Assembly: GCA_022824805.1 (NCBI GenBank)
Contig: JAJDZE010000200.1
Location: 1-64,000, forward strand
Length of the DNA stretch: 64,000 bases
Reading direction: 5' to 3'
Origin: Acidimicrobiia bacterium
Lineage (GTDB): Bacteria > Actinomycetota > Acidimicrobiia > Acidimicrobiales > Poriferisodalaceae
A model generated the notes under the pieces. That model was not told the origin of the DNA. It saw only the letters and a program-made list of their open reading frames with translations, and did no database searches. Each line of letters starts with the position of its first letter. Position 1 is the stretch's first letter. Shown one piece after another: positions 33,570-42,975 of the stretch. The position numbers and the translations under genes were made by a program.

Positions 33570-36482
33570 ATGGCGATGACCGAGGAGCAGCGGGTGCGAG
33601 GCGATGAACCCAGGCGCCGGCCTGCTGGCGCGCCGCTGCGCCTGCAACGGCATTTCACGGCTGCCGGCACCCATCCCTATGACACCGTGCGGTGGGAGCG
33701 CTTCGATGCGTCCATCACGAACGCAGTCGACGGGACAGTTGCGTTCGCGCAGTCCGACGTCGAATTCCCCGCCGACTGGAGCCCCACGGCGGTCAACATC
33801 GTTGCCCAGAAGTACTTCCGCGGCACCCTCGGCACGCCCGAGCGGGAGCAGTCGCTGCGCCAGGTCATCGACCGCGTTGCGGGCACCATCACCCGGTGGG
33901 CGGCCGGCGACGGCTATTTCGCATCGCCGGACGAGGAGGCGACATTCGAGGCCGAACTGGCGTGGCTGCTGGTTCACCAGCGGGTGGCGTTCAACAGCCC
34001 GGTCTGGTTCAACATCGGCGTGAAGGGTGTGCCCCAGCAGGCGTCGGCGTGCTTCATCCTCGCTGTCGACGACGAGATGGAATCGATCCTCGACTGGTAC
34101 GTCACCGAGGGCCGGATCTTCAAGGGCGGCTCGGGCGCCGGAGTGAACCTGTCGGCGCTGCGGGCGTCGTGCGAGCTGCTGTCGGGCGGCGGCACGGCGA
34201 GCGGCCCGGTCAGCTTCATGCGCGGCGCCGACGCGTCGGCGGGCACGATCCGCAGCGGCGGCAAGACCCGGCGCGCCGCCAAGATGGTGCTGCTCGACGC
34301 CGATCATCCCGATGTCGAGGCCTTCGTGTGGTGCAAGGCACGCGAAGAGCGCAAGGCACGCGCCTTGGCCGCCGCCGGTTTCGACATGGATGTCGACGGC
34401 GCCGACTCGTTCTCGGTGCAGTACCAGAATGCGAACAACTCTGTCCGGCTGTCCGACGAGTTCATGGAGGCAGTCGCGGCCGACGGCACGTGGGTGCTGC
34501 GGGCTCGCACGACCGGCGAGGTCACTGCCGTCATGCGTGCGAGAGACCTGCTCGGCCAGATCGCTCAGGCGGCCTGGGAATGCGCCGACCCTGGCGTGCA
34601 GTTCTCCACCACGATCAACAGCTGGCATACGGCGCCGGCCCACGGCGCGATCAGCGCCAGCAACCCATGCAGCGAGTACGTCCACCTCGACAACTCGGCC
34701 TGCAACCTGGCGAGCGTGAACCTGCTGCCTTTTCTGGAGGCTGAGCCGGCAGGCGAAGCCGCGGCCCGAGCGGCCGGTGAGCGCAGCGAACAAGAACGCG
34801 AAGCAATGGGAGGCGTCACTCGTCGCGACTTCGACATCGAGGGCTTCCGTCAGGCGGTGCGCATCACGTTCATCGCCCAGGACGTGCTGGTGAGCCACGC
34901 CGACTACCCGACGGAGCTGATCGGCGAGACCTCCCGGCGCTTCCGTCAGCTCGGGCTGGGCTTCACGAATCTGGGGGCGCTGCTGATGGCAGCGGGCGTT
35001 CCCTACGACGCTCCGCAGGCGAGAGCGCTCGCGGCATCGCTCACGGCGCTCATGTGCGGGGAGGCGTACGCCACCTCAGCCGACTTGGCCGAGCGGCTCG
35101 GGGCCTTCGACGGCTTCGGCGCGAATGCCGACGCGATGCGCGGCGTTCTGGGCCGCCATTGCGACTCGCTCGACAGCATCGAGGTGTGCCCAGACCCGCC
35201 AGGCGCCGGTGCGGGAATGGCGGCGCTCACCGACGATCTGCGTGCCGCCGCGCGTGATCGCTGGCGCCATGCCGTCTCGGGCTGCGAGTCGCGTGGGGTT
35301 CGCAACTCTCAGGCCACGGTGATCGCCCCCACCGGGACGATCTCGTTCATGATGGACTGCGACACCACCGGGATCGAACCCGATCTGGGCTTGGTGAAGC
35401 ACAAGAAGCTGGTGGGCGGCGGCGATCTGCGCATCGTGAACTCGACGGTGCCTGTCGCCCTCAACCGGCTCGGCTACTCGCTCTCGCAGATCGCCGACAT
35501 CGAGGCACACATCCTCGCGACGGGCCACATCGCCGGCGCGCCGCACCTGGCGGATGCTCACCTGGCGGTGTTCGCCTGCTCGATCGGCAGCGATGCCATC
35601 TCGCCGCAGGGCCACGTGGCCATGATGGCTGCCTGCCAGCCCTTCGTCTCGGGTGCAATCTCCAAGACCGTCAACCTGCCCGAGTCGGCATCCGTGGGCG
35701 ACATTGCCGACCTCATCGTCGAATCGTGGCGGCTGGGGCTCAAGGCGGTGGCGATCTATCGCGACAACTGCAAGGTGAGCCAGCCCTTGTCGGTCGGGCC
35801 GGCGTCCCCCTCCGCAGCGACATCGCCCGCGGGTGCATCGGCCCAGGGGGCCGCGGCATCCGCTGCCGCCGCGCTGGCGGGAGCGGTGGTGCCGCCGCGC
35901 AACCGGCTGCCGCGCAGCCGCCGATCGCGCACGTTCTCCTTCCGGGTCACCGACTGCCACGGCTACATGACCGTCGGCGAGTACGACGACGGCCGGCCCG
36001 GCGAGATCTTCCTCACTGTGGCGAAGCAGGGTTCCACGCTGGCCGGGATCATGGACGCATTCGCCATCTCGGTCAGCCACGGCTTGCAGTACGGGGTGCC
36101 GCTGCGCTCCTACGTGGAAGCCTTCACCAACATGCGGTTCGAGCCTGCGGGGCTCACCGACGACCCCGAGCTGCGGATCGCCACCAGCATCGTCGACTAC
36201 ATCTTCCGCCGCCTGGCGCTCGAGTACCTGTCGTTCGAAGAGCGCTCCGAGCTGGGCGTGCTGAGCGTCAACGAACGCACCGATCCGCCGCTGCCCGGGC
36301 TCGAGAGCGCAACGGTCGAGAGCGCGATCGGCGCCGAGCCTGCGCCAGACCCGCCGTCGCACCGCACTGCGGTCTACGGGTACGCCGATGCGCCGCTGTG
36401 CATGACCTGCGGCGACCGGATGGTGCGCGCCGGCTCGTGCTTCGCCTGCCGCTCCTGCGGCGCAACCAGCGGCTGCGGCTGA
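33570..36482 (+). CDS. nrdJ: Vitamin B12-dependent (class II) ribonucleotide reductase
   Basis: 970 aa. It reduces ribonucleotides to deoxyribonucleotides with adenosylcobalamin as radical source. Seen: the finger-loop motif NPCSEYVHLDNSACNLASVN, IAPTGTISFMMDCDTTGIEPD, and a cysteine-rich C-terminus (LCMTCGDRM, then CFACRSCG) for re-reduction of the active site. AGGAGG lies 9 nt before ATG 33570. Residues about 389-414 (after SVNLLPFL) are encoded by a dispersed repeat inserted in frame. An Ala-rich linker (SAATSPAGASAQGAAASAAA) precedes the C-terminal domain. No B12 riboswitch was seen; two DnaA-box-like sites lie upstream. Confidence 0.95.
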   Translation: MAMTEEQRVRGDEPRRRPAGAPLRLQRHFTAAGTHPYDTVRWERFDASITNAVDGTVAFAQSDVEFPADWSPTAVNIVAQKYFRGTLGTPEREQSLRQVIDRVAGTITRWAAGDGYFASPDEEATFEAELAWLLVHQRVAFNSPVWFNIGVKGVPQQASACFILAVDDEMESILDWYVTEGRIFKGGSGAGVNLSALRASCELLSGGGTASGPVSFMRGADASAGTIRSGGKTRRAAKMVLLDADHPDVEAFVWCKAREERKARALAAAGFDMDVDGADSFSVQYQNANNSVRLSDEFMEAVAADGTWVLRARTTGEVTAVMRARDLLGQIAQAAWECADPGVQFSTTINSWHTAPAHGAISASNPCSEYVHLDNSACNLASVNLLPFLEAEPAGEAAARAAGERSEQEREAMGGVTRRDFDIEGFRQAVRITFIAQDVLVSHADYPTELIGETSRRFRQLGLGFTNLGALLMAAGVPYDAPQARALAASLTALMCGEAYATSADLAERLGAFDGFGANADAMRGVLGRHCDSLDSIEVCPDPPGAGAGMAALTDDLRAAARDRWRHAVSGCESRGVRNSQATVIAPTGTISFMMDCDTTGIEPDLGLVKHKKLVGGGDLRIVNSTVPVALNRLGYSLSQIADIEAHILATGHIAGAPHLADAHLAVFACSIGSDAISPQGHVAMMAACQPFVSGAISKTVNLPESASVGDIADLIVESWRLGLKAVAIYRDNCKVSQPLSVGPASPSAATSPAGASAQGAAASAAAALAGAVVPPRNRLPRSRRSRTFSFRVTDCHGYMTVGEYDDGRPGEIFLTVAKQGSTLAGIMDAFAISVSHGLQYGVPLRSYVEAFTNMRFEPAGLTDDPELRIATSIVDYIFRRLALEYLSFEERSELGVLSVNERTDPPLPGLESATVESAIGAEPAPDPPSHRTAVYGYADAPLCMTCGDRMVRAGSCFACRSCGATSGCG
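34736..34810 (+). repeat. Dispersed repeat, copy B, in frame inside nrdJ
   Basis: This copy matches 17062-17149 at the lepA start (41 of 47 nt, then 19 of 22 nt at the far end), with a 14-nt shorter middle. In nrdJ it is read as EAEPAGEAAARAAGERSEQE and a few residues more, a low-complexity stretch where relatives normally go directly from SVNLLxF to the next helix. The reading frame is kept. Confidence 0.7.
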
Positions 36483-36498
36483 GAGGCTGAGTCGGCCC

Positions 36499-38823
36499 TC
36501 AGGCGCCTCGCCCGAGCGGGCAGCATCCCGGAGCGCAGCTGTCCGGATGCGGCCCGAGACGTCCGACCGCGGGCCGCTCGGCTCGCAGTCCTGCTGACTC
36601 TCCAACGAGATCCACCAGCGCCTCGACGAACAACCGATGCGTGCCGACCGACGGGGCTCGCACCATGGTGATGCCGGCGCGGGCGGCAGTGGCGCGTGCT
36701 GTGGTGTCGAGGTCGACCAGCACTTCCATGTGGTCGGAGACGAAGCCGAGCGGCACGACGAGGGCGGCACGGCAGCCCTCCTTGCCGAGTTGGGCGAGCC
36801 GGTCGTTGATGTCGGGTTCCAGCCACGGCACGTGCGGCGGCCCGCTGCGCGACTGGTAGACCACCTCGATCTCGCCGGTCAGTCCTGCCATGCCGGCAAC
36901 GGTCTCGGCGGCATCGCGAAGCTGTGCCTCGTAGTCGCACGATGCGGCCATCGGGCTCGGCAGGCTGTGCGCGGTGAACAGGGTGCGCACATCGCTGCGC
37001 AGGCGAGCGCCGTGGAGTGCCTCGCGGATGCATTCGGCCATGGCGCCGGCGAAGCCCGGGTGATTGCCATAGACGCGCACGCGTGACATACGCGGCGCAC
37101 CCCGCACCCCCTCGGCAGCTCGTGCAAGGTCTTCGTGGTACTGGCGACAGCCCGAATACGAGCTGAACGCGGAGGTCACGATCACCGCAGCGTGGCGGCG
37201 GCCTTCATCGGCCATCTGGCTGACGGTGTCACCCAGGTAGGGATGCCAGTTGCGATTGCCCCAGTAGCACGGCAATGGCGTGCCACGGCGAGCCAGCTCG
37301 CCCGAGAGGGCCGCCAGCAATGAGCGATTCTGCTCATTGATCGGGCTCACGCCGCCATGACGCAGGTACTGCTGGGAAACTCGAGCCAGTCGCTCGGCCG
37401 GCACATCGCGTCCCCGGGTGACGTTCTGCAAGAACGGCATCACGTCGTCAGGACCTTCGGGCCCCCCGAACGACAGCAGCAGCACCGAGTCGATCGACGC
37501 GGGCCCGAGTGCGGCTTGGGCCGGTGCAGCCCGGAAGGACTGCACCGTCACCGGCCGGCGGTGTTCGACCGCAGCGATTGAGGTCGTCTCGCCGGTGTCG
37601 GCGCCGGCGCCGACGGTGGCGAGGGGTACGGCGCGGGCTCGACCGGAGGCGACCAGCAGCGGTACAGACGTGAGCGCGACGATCATCGCCGCCACGATGG
37701 CCACGCGGTAGCCGGCGCCGTCGATCAGCAGCCCGGCCAGCGGCGGCCCGGCCAGCCCGCCGATGCCTGCAGCGGTGTACAGCGCGCCCAGAATGCCGCC
37801 GAGGCCGGCAAGCCCGAAGAGCTCGGCGGCAACCGCGGGGGACAGGGCGATGAACCCGCCGTAGCTGCAGCCCATCACCAGCGCGTAGATCACGAGGACC
37901 GTGTAGTTGTCGCCGGCGCAGAGCCAGATCAGGTAGCTCAGCCCCATGATCGTGAAGGCGAGCTGGTACAGGCGCATCAGCGGCAGCACGGTGCCGAGTG
38001 CCCCGAGCACCAGCCGTCCGAGCAGCGATGCAAGGCCGATGATGCTGATCAGCCACTGACCGCCCGGCTTGCCGAGGTCGTCGAGGTAGTCCTTGATGTA
38101 GATGATCGGGACGAACAGGCTGGCGCTCAGCAGCATCATCGAGAAATAGAGCAGCGTGAACCGCCGGTTGTGCATGAGCCCGCGCAGCGACGGCATCTCG
38201 CTCGGCGGCGCCACATGGGGCGGCCGCCGAGCGGCGACCGCGGCCAGCAGGAGCAGTCCCGTCGACACGACGGCCAGCACCCGGTAGGTGTCCCGCCAGC
38301 CGTAGAGCTCGATGAGCCATTCCGCTCCCCAGGCGCCGGCGAATTGACCCAGTCCGATCCCGGCCACAGCGACGCCCAGCGCTGCGGTGCGGTGGCGCTC
38401 GAACCAGCCGCCGACCACCGAGACCATCGGGACGTACGCACATGCCACGCTGATCCCCACGCCGAGCACGTAGGACGTCATCGCCACCCACAGGCTCTGA
38501 GCCAGGCTGGTCGCCCACAGGCCGAGCCCGAGGGCGACGGCGCCGGCGACGAGCACACGTCGGGGTCCGTAGCGGTCGCCGAGGCGGCCGGTGAACACGC
38601 CGATGACGAAGTAGAGGAATGTCGGAATCGCGAACAGCAGCGAGGCGAGGCCGGTGCCGATGCCGAACTCGCCGCGGATGGAGTCGAGCACGACCCCGAA
38701 GCTGTAGGCCACGCCGAACACGGCGAAGGTGGCGAGCGAGGCCGACAGCGCGACCGTCCAGCCGGCAGCCGAGTCCAGCTGGGAGCTTCGGGCGGTGACG
38801 CCCTCGTCGGCGGTTGTGCTCAA
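36499..38823 (-). CDS. Fusion of MFS transporter and coproporphyrin/protoporphyrin ferrochelatase
   Basis: 774 aa, one uninterrupted frame. Residues about 20-395 form a twelve-helix MFS transporter of the monocarboxylate/oxalate-formate type, with motif A as GRLGDRYGPRRV. A linker of about 50 residues follows. Residues about 445-774 are a complete actinobacterial ferrochelatase: LLLSFGGPEGPDDVMPFL, GGVSPINEQNR, YWGNRNWHPYL, catalytic His in FTAHSLP (H619) and Glu in SDHMEVL (E700). C558, C763, C767 and C768 fit the [2Fe-2S] ligands of actinobacterial enzymes. It would insert iron into a porphyrin at the membrane. The linker contains GTG codons but no ribosome site, so a separate ferrochelatase start is not supported. 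Confidence 0.9.
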   Translation of the reverse strand: MSTTADEGVTARSSQLDSAAGWTVALSASLATFAVFGVAYSFGVVLDSIRGEFGIGTGLASLLFAIPTFLYFVIGVFTGRLGDRYGPRRVLVAGAVALGLGLWATSLAQSLWVAMTSYVLGVGISVACAYVPMVSVVGGWFERHRTAALGVAVAGIGLGQFAGAWGAEWLIELYGWRDTYRVLAVVSTGLLLLAAVAARRPPHVAPPSEMPSLRGLMHNRRFTLLYFSMMLLSASLFVPIIYIKDYLDDLGKPGGQWLISIIGLASLLGRLVLGALGTVLPLMRLYQLAFTIMGLSYLIWLCAGDNYTVLVIYALVMGCSYGGFIALSPAVAAELFGLAGLGGILGALYTAAGIGGLAGPPLAGLLIDGAGYRVAIVAAMIVALTSVPLLVASGRARAVPLATVGAGADTGETTSIAAVEHRRPVTVQSFRAAPAQAALGPASIDSVLLLSFGGPEGPDDVMPFLQNVTRGRDVPAERLARVSQQYLRHGGVSPINEQNRSLLAALSGELARRGTPLPCYWGNRNWHPYLGDTVSQMADEGRRHAAVIVTSAFSSYSGCRQYHEDLARAAEGVRGAPRMSRVRVYGNHPGFAGAMAECIREALHGARLRSDVRTLFTAHSLPSPMAASCDYEAQLRDAAETVAGMAGLTGEIEVVYQSRSGPPHVPWLEPDINDRLAQLGKEGCRAALVVPLGFVSDHMEVLVDLDTTARATAARAGITMVRAPSVGTHRLFVEALVDLVGESAGLRAERPAVGRLGPHPDSCAPGCCPLGRGA

Positions 38824-38966
38824 GGTCGTACGCCCGGTGCCGTGCAGTCAGCGCCACCGCTGTCAACTCACCAGCGGCGCGAACGGGCACATTACTGCCG
38901 TACCGTTGGCGGAGACTGAGACCAGACACCGCCGTCGCACAGAGCACGACCATCGGGAGCAGCGCA

Positions 38967-39218
38967 GTGGCCACCCAGACCGTCCCCAGCACCAGCGCGG
39001 GCAGTCCCGACGTCATCGAGCGCCCCGACACCCGCACGACAGACGGCGATCACGACCGCTTCTCTCACTACGTCAACAAGACGGCGCTGACCCGCTCGGC
39101 CGTCAGCGGCGAGGCGGTTGTGGCGCTGTGCGGCAAGAAGTGGGTGCCGACGCGAGACGGCGAGCGCTACCCGGTGTGCCCGGCCTGCAAAGAGATCTAT
39201 GCCGGCCTTCATTCGTGA
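38967..39218 (+). CDS. DUF3039 family protein
   Basis: 83 aa from a GTG at 38967, with GGGAGC 6 nt upstream. The second half (DGDHDRFSHYVNKTALTRSAVSGEAVVALCGKKWVPTRDGERYPVCPACKEIY) matches the DUF3039 family, small actinobacterial proteins with conserved HDRFxHYV and CGKxWVP...CPxCKEI segments. The three cysteines suggest metal binding. Function is unknown. It precedes phoH. Confidence 0.82.
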   Translation: MATQTVPSTSAGSPDVIERPDTRTTDGDHDRFSHYVNKTALTRSAVSGEAVVALCGKKWVPTRDGERYPVCPACKEIYAGLHS

Positions 39219-39272
39219 CCCAAGAAATTGGACAATGGCAGATCGCGGGACGCGACTAGCCTTCCGCGCACA

Positions 39273-40235
39273 GTGACAGACACACAGGTCCGGGTACACG
39301 TGCCGGGCAATCACCTCATGGTCGGGGTGCTGGGACAGCGCGACGAGCACCTGCGCCTCGTCGCGGATCACTTCGCCGATGCCGACATCCACGTGCGCGG
39401 CAACGAGATCACCGTGGCAGGGCCGAGTGCGGCGCTCGTCGGGCAGGTCTTCGAGGAGATGGTGCACGTGCTCGAAGCCGGCCAGCGCATCGAACCCGAG
39501 GTGCTCGACCGCGTCATCGACATGGTCGAGGCCGACGAGAGCCCGAGCGACGTGCTGTCTGCTGCGATCTTGCGCGCCCCCAACGGCAGGGTGGTGCGGG
39601 CCAAGAGCGCCGGCCAGAAGCGCTACGTGGAGATGATCCGCTCCAACATCGTGACGTTCGCCGTCGGGCCGGCCGGCACCGGCAAGACGTGGCTGGCGGT
39701 GGCGCTGGCCGTCGATGCGCTGATGTCGAAGTCGGTGCGGCGCATCGTGCTCACCCGCCCGGCAGTGGAAGCGGGCGAGCGGCTCGGCTTCCTGCCCGGG
39801 GACCTCATGGCCAAGATCGACCCGTACCTGGCCCCGCTGTACGACTCGCTGTACGACATGCTCGACGTGGAGACCGCCGCCAAGCTGCTCGAGCGCAAGA
39901 CCATCGACGTGGCGCCGCTGGCGTTCATGCGGGGCCGCACGCTCAACGACAGCTTCATCATCCTCGACGAGGCCCAGAACACCACGCCCGAGCAGATGAA
40001 GATGTTCCTGACCCGCATCGGATTCGGCTCCAAGGTGGTGGTGACCGGCGACCGCACGCAGATCGACGTGCCCGGCGGCAAGAGCGGGCTGATCGATGTG
40101 GAGCAGGCGCTGGACGGCATCGGCGGGCTTGCGTTCGCTCGCCTCGGCAGACGAGACATCACCCGGCATCGCATCGTCGGCGACATCGTGGCGGCATATG
40201 ACCGGCGTGACGCGAAACGCAACGGCAGCGAGTGA
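39273..40235 (+). CDS. phoH: PhoH-like P-loop ATPase
   Basis: 320 aa from a GTG at 39273. It has an N-terminal small RNA-binding-like domain (VHVPGNHLMVGVLGQ), then Walker A GPAGTGKTWLAV and Walker B SFIILDEAQNTTPEQMKMFL. PhoH-like ATPases are linked to RNA metabolism, and phoH-ybeY-era is a conserved ribosome-maturation neighbourhood. TAGCCT lies 10 nt before the start and no Shine-Dalgarno is seen, so the leader is very short. Confidence 0.92.
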   Translation: MTDTQVRVHVPGNHLMVGVLGQRDEHLRLVADHFADADIHVRGNEITVAGPSAALVGQVFEEMVHVLEAGQRIEPEVLDRVIDMVEADESPSDVLSAAILRAPNGRVVRAKSAGQKRYVEMIRSNIVTFAVGPAGTGKTWLAVALAVDALMSKSVRRIVLTRPAVEAGERLGFLPGDLMAKIDPYLAPLYDSLYDMLDVETAAKLLERKTIDVAPLAFMRGRTLNDSFIILDEAQNTTPEQMKMFLTRIGFGSKVVVTGDRTQIDVPGGKSGLIDVEQALDGIGGLAFARLGRRDITRHRIVGDIVAAYDRRDAKRNGSE

Positions 40236-40239
40236 ACGA

Positions 40240-40746
40240 GTGGCTGGTGGCTGCGCCGGCGCCGACGGCGTGCTGATCGCAGATCGTCAGAGCGACGTGC
40301 AGATCGATCCCCGGCGCTACCGCGTGCTGGTGCGGCAGGTGCTCGAGGCCGAGGGTGCGCCGACGGGCGCCGAGACCGCGGTGACGTTCGTGGGCCGTGC
40401 CGAGATGGCCGAGCTGAACGAAACCCACATGGGTCACGCCGGGCCGACTGACGTGCTCGCCTTCCCGCTGGATCTCGTGCCCGGCGACCCGGCGATCGGC
40501 TCGGATCCGGCCGGTCCGGCGCTGGCCGGCGACATCGTCGTGTGCCCGGCCGTCGCTGCTGGGAACGCAGCGGCAGGCAAGGATTCTCGCCCGGGCCACG
40601 ACGGCAGCGTCACCGCGGAAATCGATGTGCTCGTCGTGCACGGCGTGCTGCACTTGCTCGGCATGGATCACGCGGCGCCCGCCGAAGCCGCTGCCATGCG
40701 CGCCCGCGAGGCTGAGCACTTGCGCAGCTTGTGGAGCCGTTCGTGA
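40240..40746 (+). CDS. ybeY: Endoribonuclease YbeY (16S rRNA maturation)
   Basis: 168 aa from a GTG at 40240, 4 nt after phoH; a GTG at 40270 is an alternative. The zinc-binding motif H-x3-H-x5-H is complete as HGVLHLLGMDH near the C-terminus, and the TDVLAFPLD segment is conserved. A Gly/Ala-rich loop (ACPAVAAGNAAAGKDSRPGHDG-like region near residue 105) is longer than usual. YbeY takes part in 3'-end processing of 16S rRNA. It overlaps the next gene by 4 nt. Confidence 0.9.
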   Translation: MAGGCAGADGVLIADRQSDVQIDPRRYRVLVRQVLEAEGAPTGAETAVTFVGRAEMAELNETHMGHAGPTDVLAFPLDLVPGDPAIGSDPAGPALAGDIVVCPAVAAGNAAAGKDSRPGHDGSVTAEIDVLVVHGVLHLLGMDHAAPAEAAAMRAREAEHLRSLWSRS

Positions 40747-42062
40747 ACTGGGTGCTGGGCGCTGTGGCGGCGGCGATCCTGCTCGCGGCGGCCATGTTCC
40801 TGCGACTGGTCGAGGCGACGTTCGTGCGCCTCGGCCGTGCCCGTGCCTCAGGCCTCGACGAGTCCAATGGCAGCGGCGAGCGCCACAACGGCGATCGCGA
40901 CAACGGGCACCTGAGCGCCCCGCCGAAAGCCTCCCTGGAGCAGCTCGTGGAAGACCGCGAGGTGGTGCTGGGCCCCGTCTCGCTTCTGCGAGTGCTGGCC
41001 CAGGTGACGCTGGTGGGCGGTGTCACCTGGGCAGCCGCGAGCCGAACGGGCGCAGCGGGCATCGTGGCCGCGATGGCCGTGACCGCCATCGTGCTGTTCT
41101 GCGTGACCGAGGCGATGCCCCGGCGCTGGGGAGTCGAGGCCAACGACCGCATGGCACGAGCGCTCGCGCCGGTTGCCCGGGTGCTGAGTCGCACCGGGCC
41201 GCTTGCCTGGGTGGCGCGGCTGCTGGCGTTCCCGGCGAGGGCGGTGGGGCCTGCTGCGACACAGGGCGACAGCGGCGAGATCACCGAGGACGAGCTGGTG
41301 GCACTGGCATCGGCTGCGGCCCAGGCCAGCCTCATCGAGGACAGCGAGGCGGCGCTGATCGGCCAGATCATGGAGCTCGGCGACACCATCGTGCGGGAGG
41401 TGATGGTGCCACGCCCCGACATGGTCACCGTGAGTCTCGATGACAGCGTCGCCGAAGCGCTCGAAACGATCATCGCATCCGGATTCACACGATTGCCGGT
41501 GACGGCCGCCAGCGTCGACGACCTCCAAGGAATCGTGCTGGCGAAGGATCTTGTCGCGGCCTACCTGCACGGCGCCCCGGCGGAGGAGTCGGGCCCCCAC
41601 GGCGTGGCCACCTGCGCACAGGTTCTGCGGCCGGCCACGTTTGTGCCCGAGACCAAGCGGGTCAGCGATCTCATGCGCGAGATGCAGGAGTCCAAGTCTC
41701 ACCTGGCCATAGCCGTCGACGAGTACGGCGGCGTGGCGGGGCTGGTCACGCTCGAGGACATCATCGAGGAACTGGTAGGCGAGATCGCCGACGAGTACGA
41801 CGCCGACGAGGCGCTCGTCGAGGAAGTGGGCGACGGTGCGTTCATGTTCTCCGGCCGCCTGCCGGCGTCGCGGCTGGCCGAGGTGCTGGAGCTTCGACTG
41901 CCCGAAGGCGACTGGGACACGGTCGGCGGCCTGGTGCTCGACCGCATGGGCCACGTGCCCGAGACGGGCGAGACCACCGAACTCGACGGCTGGTGCTTGT
42001 CGGCGCTTGAAGTCGAGGGCCGGCGCATCAACCTCGTCGGCGCCCGCCGCGGCGTCAGCTAG
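40743..42062 (+). CDS. Hemolysin/CorC-family membrane protein with two CBS domains
   Basis: 439 aa from a GTG at 40743 that overlaps the ybeY stop (GTGA); a GTG at 40731 is possible. An N-terminal membrane region (DUF21/CNNM-like, about residues 1-160) precedes a CBS pair (EVMVPRPDMVTV, then FVPETKRVSDLMREMQ and HLAIAVDEYGGVAGLVTLEDIIEELVGEI). The C-terminal CorC_HlyC domain ends in INLVGARRG. Relatives affect magnesium or cobalt efflux; substrate here is unproven. It lies between ybeY and era, the usual position. Confidence 0.9.
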   Translation: MNWVLGAVAAAILLAAAMFLRLVEATFVRLGRARASGLDESNGSGERHNGDRDNGHLSAPPKASLEQLVEDREVVLGPVSLLRVLAQVTLVGGVTWAAASRTGAAGIVAAMAVTAIVLFCVTEAMPRRWGVEANDRMARALAPVARVLSRTGPLAWVARLLAFPARAVGPAATQGDSGEITEDELVALASAAAQASLIEDSEAALIGQIMELGDTIVREVMVPRPDMVTVSLDDSVAEALETIIASGFTRLPVTAASVDDLQGIVLAKDLVAAYLHGAPAEESGPHGVATCAQVLRPATFVPETKRVSDLMREMQESKSHLAIAVDEYGGVAGLVTLEDIIEELVGEIADEYDADEALVEEVGDGAFMFSGRLPASRLAEVLELRLPEGDWDTVGGLVLDRMGHVPETGETTELDGWCLSALEVEGRRINLVGARRGVS

Positions 42063-42076
42063 CCGCCCCTGCTGCG

Positions 42077-42958
42077 ATGCGCTCGGGATTCGTGACGTTG
42101 GTCGGCAGGCCGAATGCAGGCAAGTCGACGTTGCTGAACTGCCTCGTGCGCAGCAAGGTCAGCATCACATCTGACAAGCCCCAGACCACACGCCTGCGCG
42201 TCATGGGCGTGCGACACCTGCACGACGCGCAGATCGTCTTCGTCGACACGCCCGGCATCGCCAAGCCGGTTACCCCGCTGGGGGAGCAGCTCAACGAGAG
42301 TGCCCGCACGGCCATGGCCGAGCTGGAGCCGGTGGATGTGATCTGCATGGTGCTCGACGCGACGGCGCCGCTGGGCCGCGGCGACCGCTTGATCTGGGAA
42401 TCGGTGCCGTCGGGCGTCTCCACCGTCGTCGCAGTCACGAAGTGCGACCGGGCGTCGAGAGCCCGAGTGCTGGCACAGCTCGCCGCCGCGGCGGAGTTCG
42501 ACGCCGACGCGTACTTCCCCGTGTCGGGAGTGACCGGTGAGGGCACCGATGCCCTGCTCGATCACCTTGCGGCCGGCCTGGGCGAGGGCCCTGCCTACTT
42601 TCCTCCCGAGAGCATCACCGATCTGCCCGATGCCTGGCGCATCTCCGAGGCCGTGCGCGAGCAGTTGCTGGCCCGGCTGGCCGATGAGCTGCCCTACAGC
42701 ATCGCGGTCCGCGTCACCGAGTGGGAACCCGACCGCATCCGTTGCGACATCGCCGTGGAGCGGCCCTCGCAGAAGGGCATCGTGATCGGCAAGGGCGGGC
42801 GGATGCTGCGTGAGGTGGGCACGGCGGCACGCGGAGAACTCGGCCTCGACGGCGTCTACCTGGAACTGCGGGTGCGGGTGGCGCCGGACTGGCAGCGCAC
42901 CCCCGACGCGGTCGCCCGCATGCTCGCTCCGAACGCCCCCTCCGCGCCCCCCGATTGA
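42077..42958 (+). CDS. era: GTPase Era
   Basis: 293 aa. The GTPase domain has VGRPNAGKSTLLN (G1), VDTPG (G3) and TKCD (G4, in place of NKxD). The C-terminal KH domain has KGIVIGKGGRMLREVG. Era binds the 3' end of 16S rRNA and checks small-subunit assembly. It follows the CBS-protein gene by 14 nt in the phoH-ybeY-era operon. It converges with dinG. Confidence 0.95.
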   Translation: MRSGFVTLVGRPNAGKSTLLNCLVRSKVSITSDKPQTTRLRVMGVRHLHDAQIVFVDTPGIAKPVTPLGEQLNESARTAMAELEPVDVICMVLDATAPLGRGDRLIWESVPSGVSTVVAVTKCDRASRARVLAQLAAAAEFDADAYFPVSGVTGEGTDALLDHLAAGLGEGPAYFPPESITDLPDAWRISEAVREQLLARLADELPYSIAVRVTEWEPDRIRCDIAVERPSQKGIVIGKGGRMLREVGTAARGELGLDGVYLELRVRVAPDWQRTPDAVARMLAPNAPSAPPD

Positions 42959-42975
42959 CGACCTCCGCAGCGGGC

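Noticed and set aside
37450-37640. A separate ferrochelatase gene starting within the linker of the fusion
   Set aside because: GTG codons exist (near PVTVQSF) but no Shine-Dalgarno or -10 hexamer at the usual distance was found, and the MFS frame runs through without a stop.
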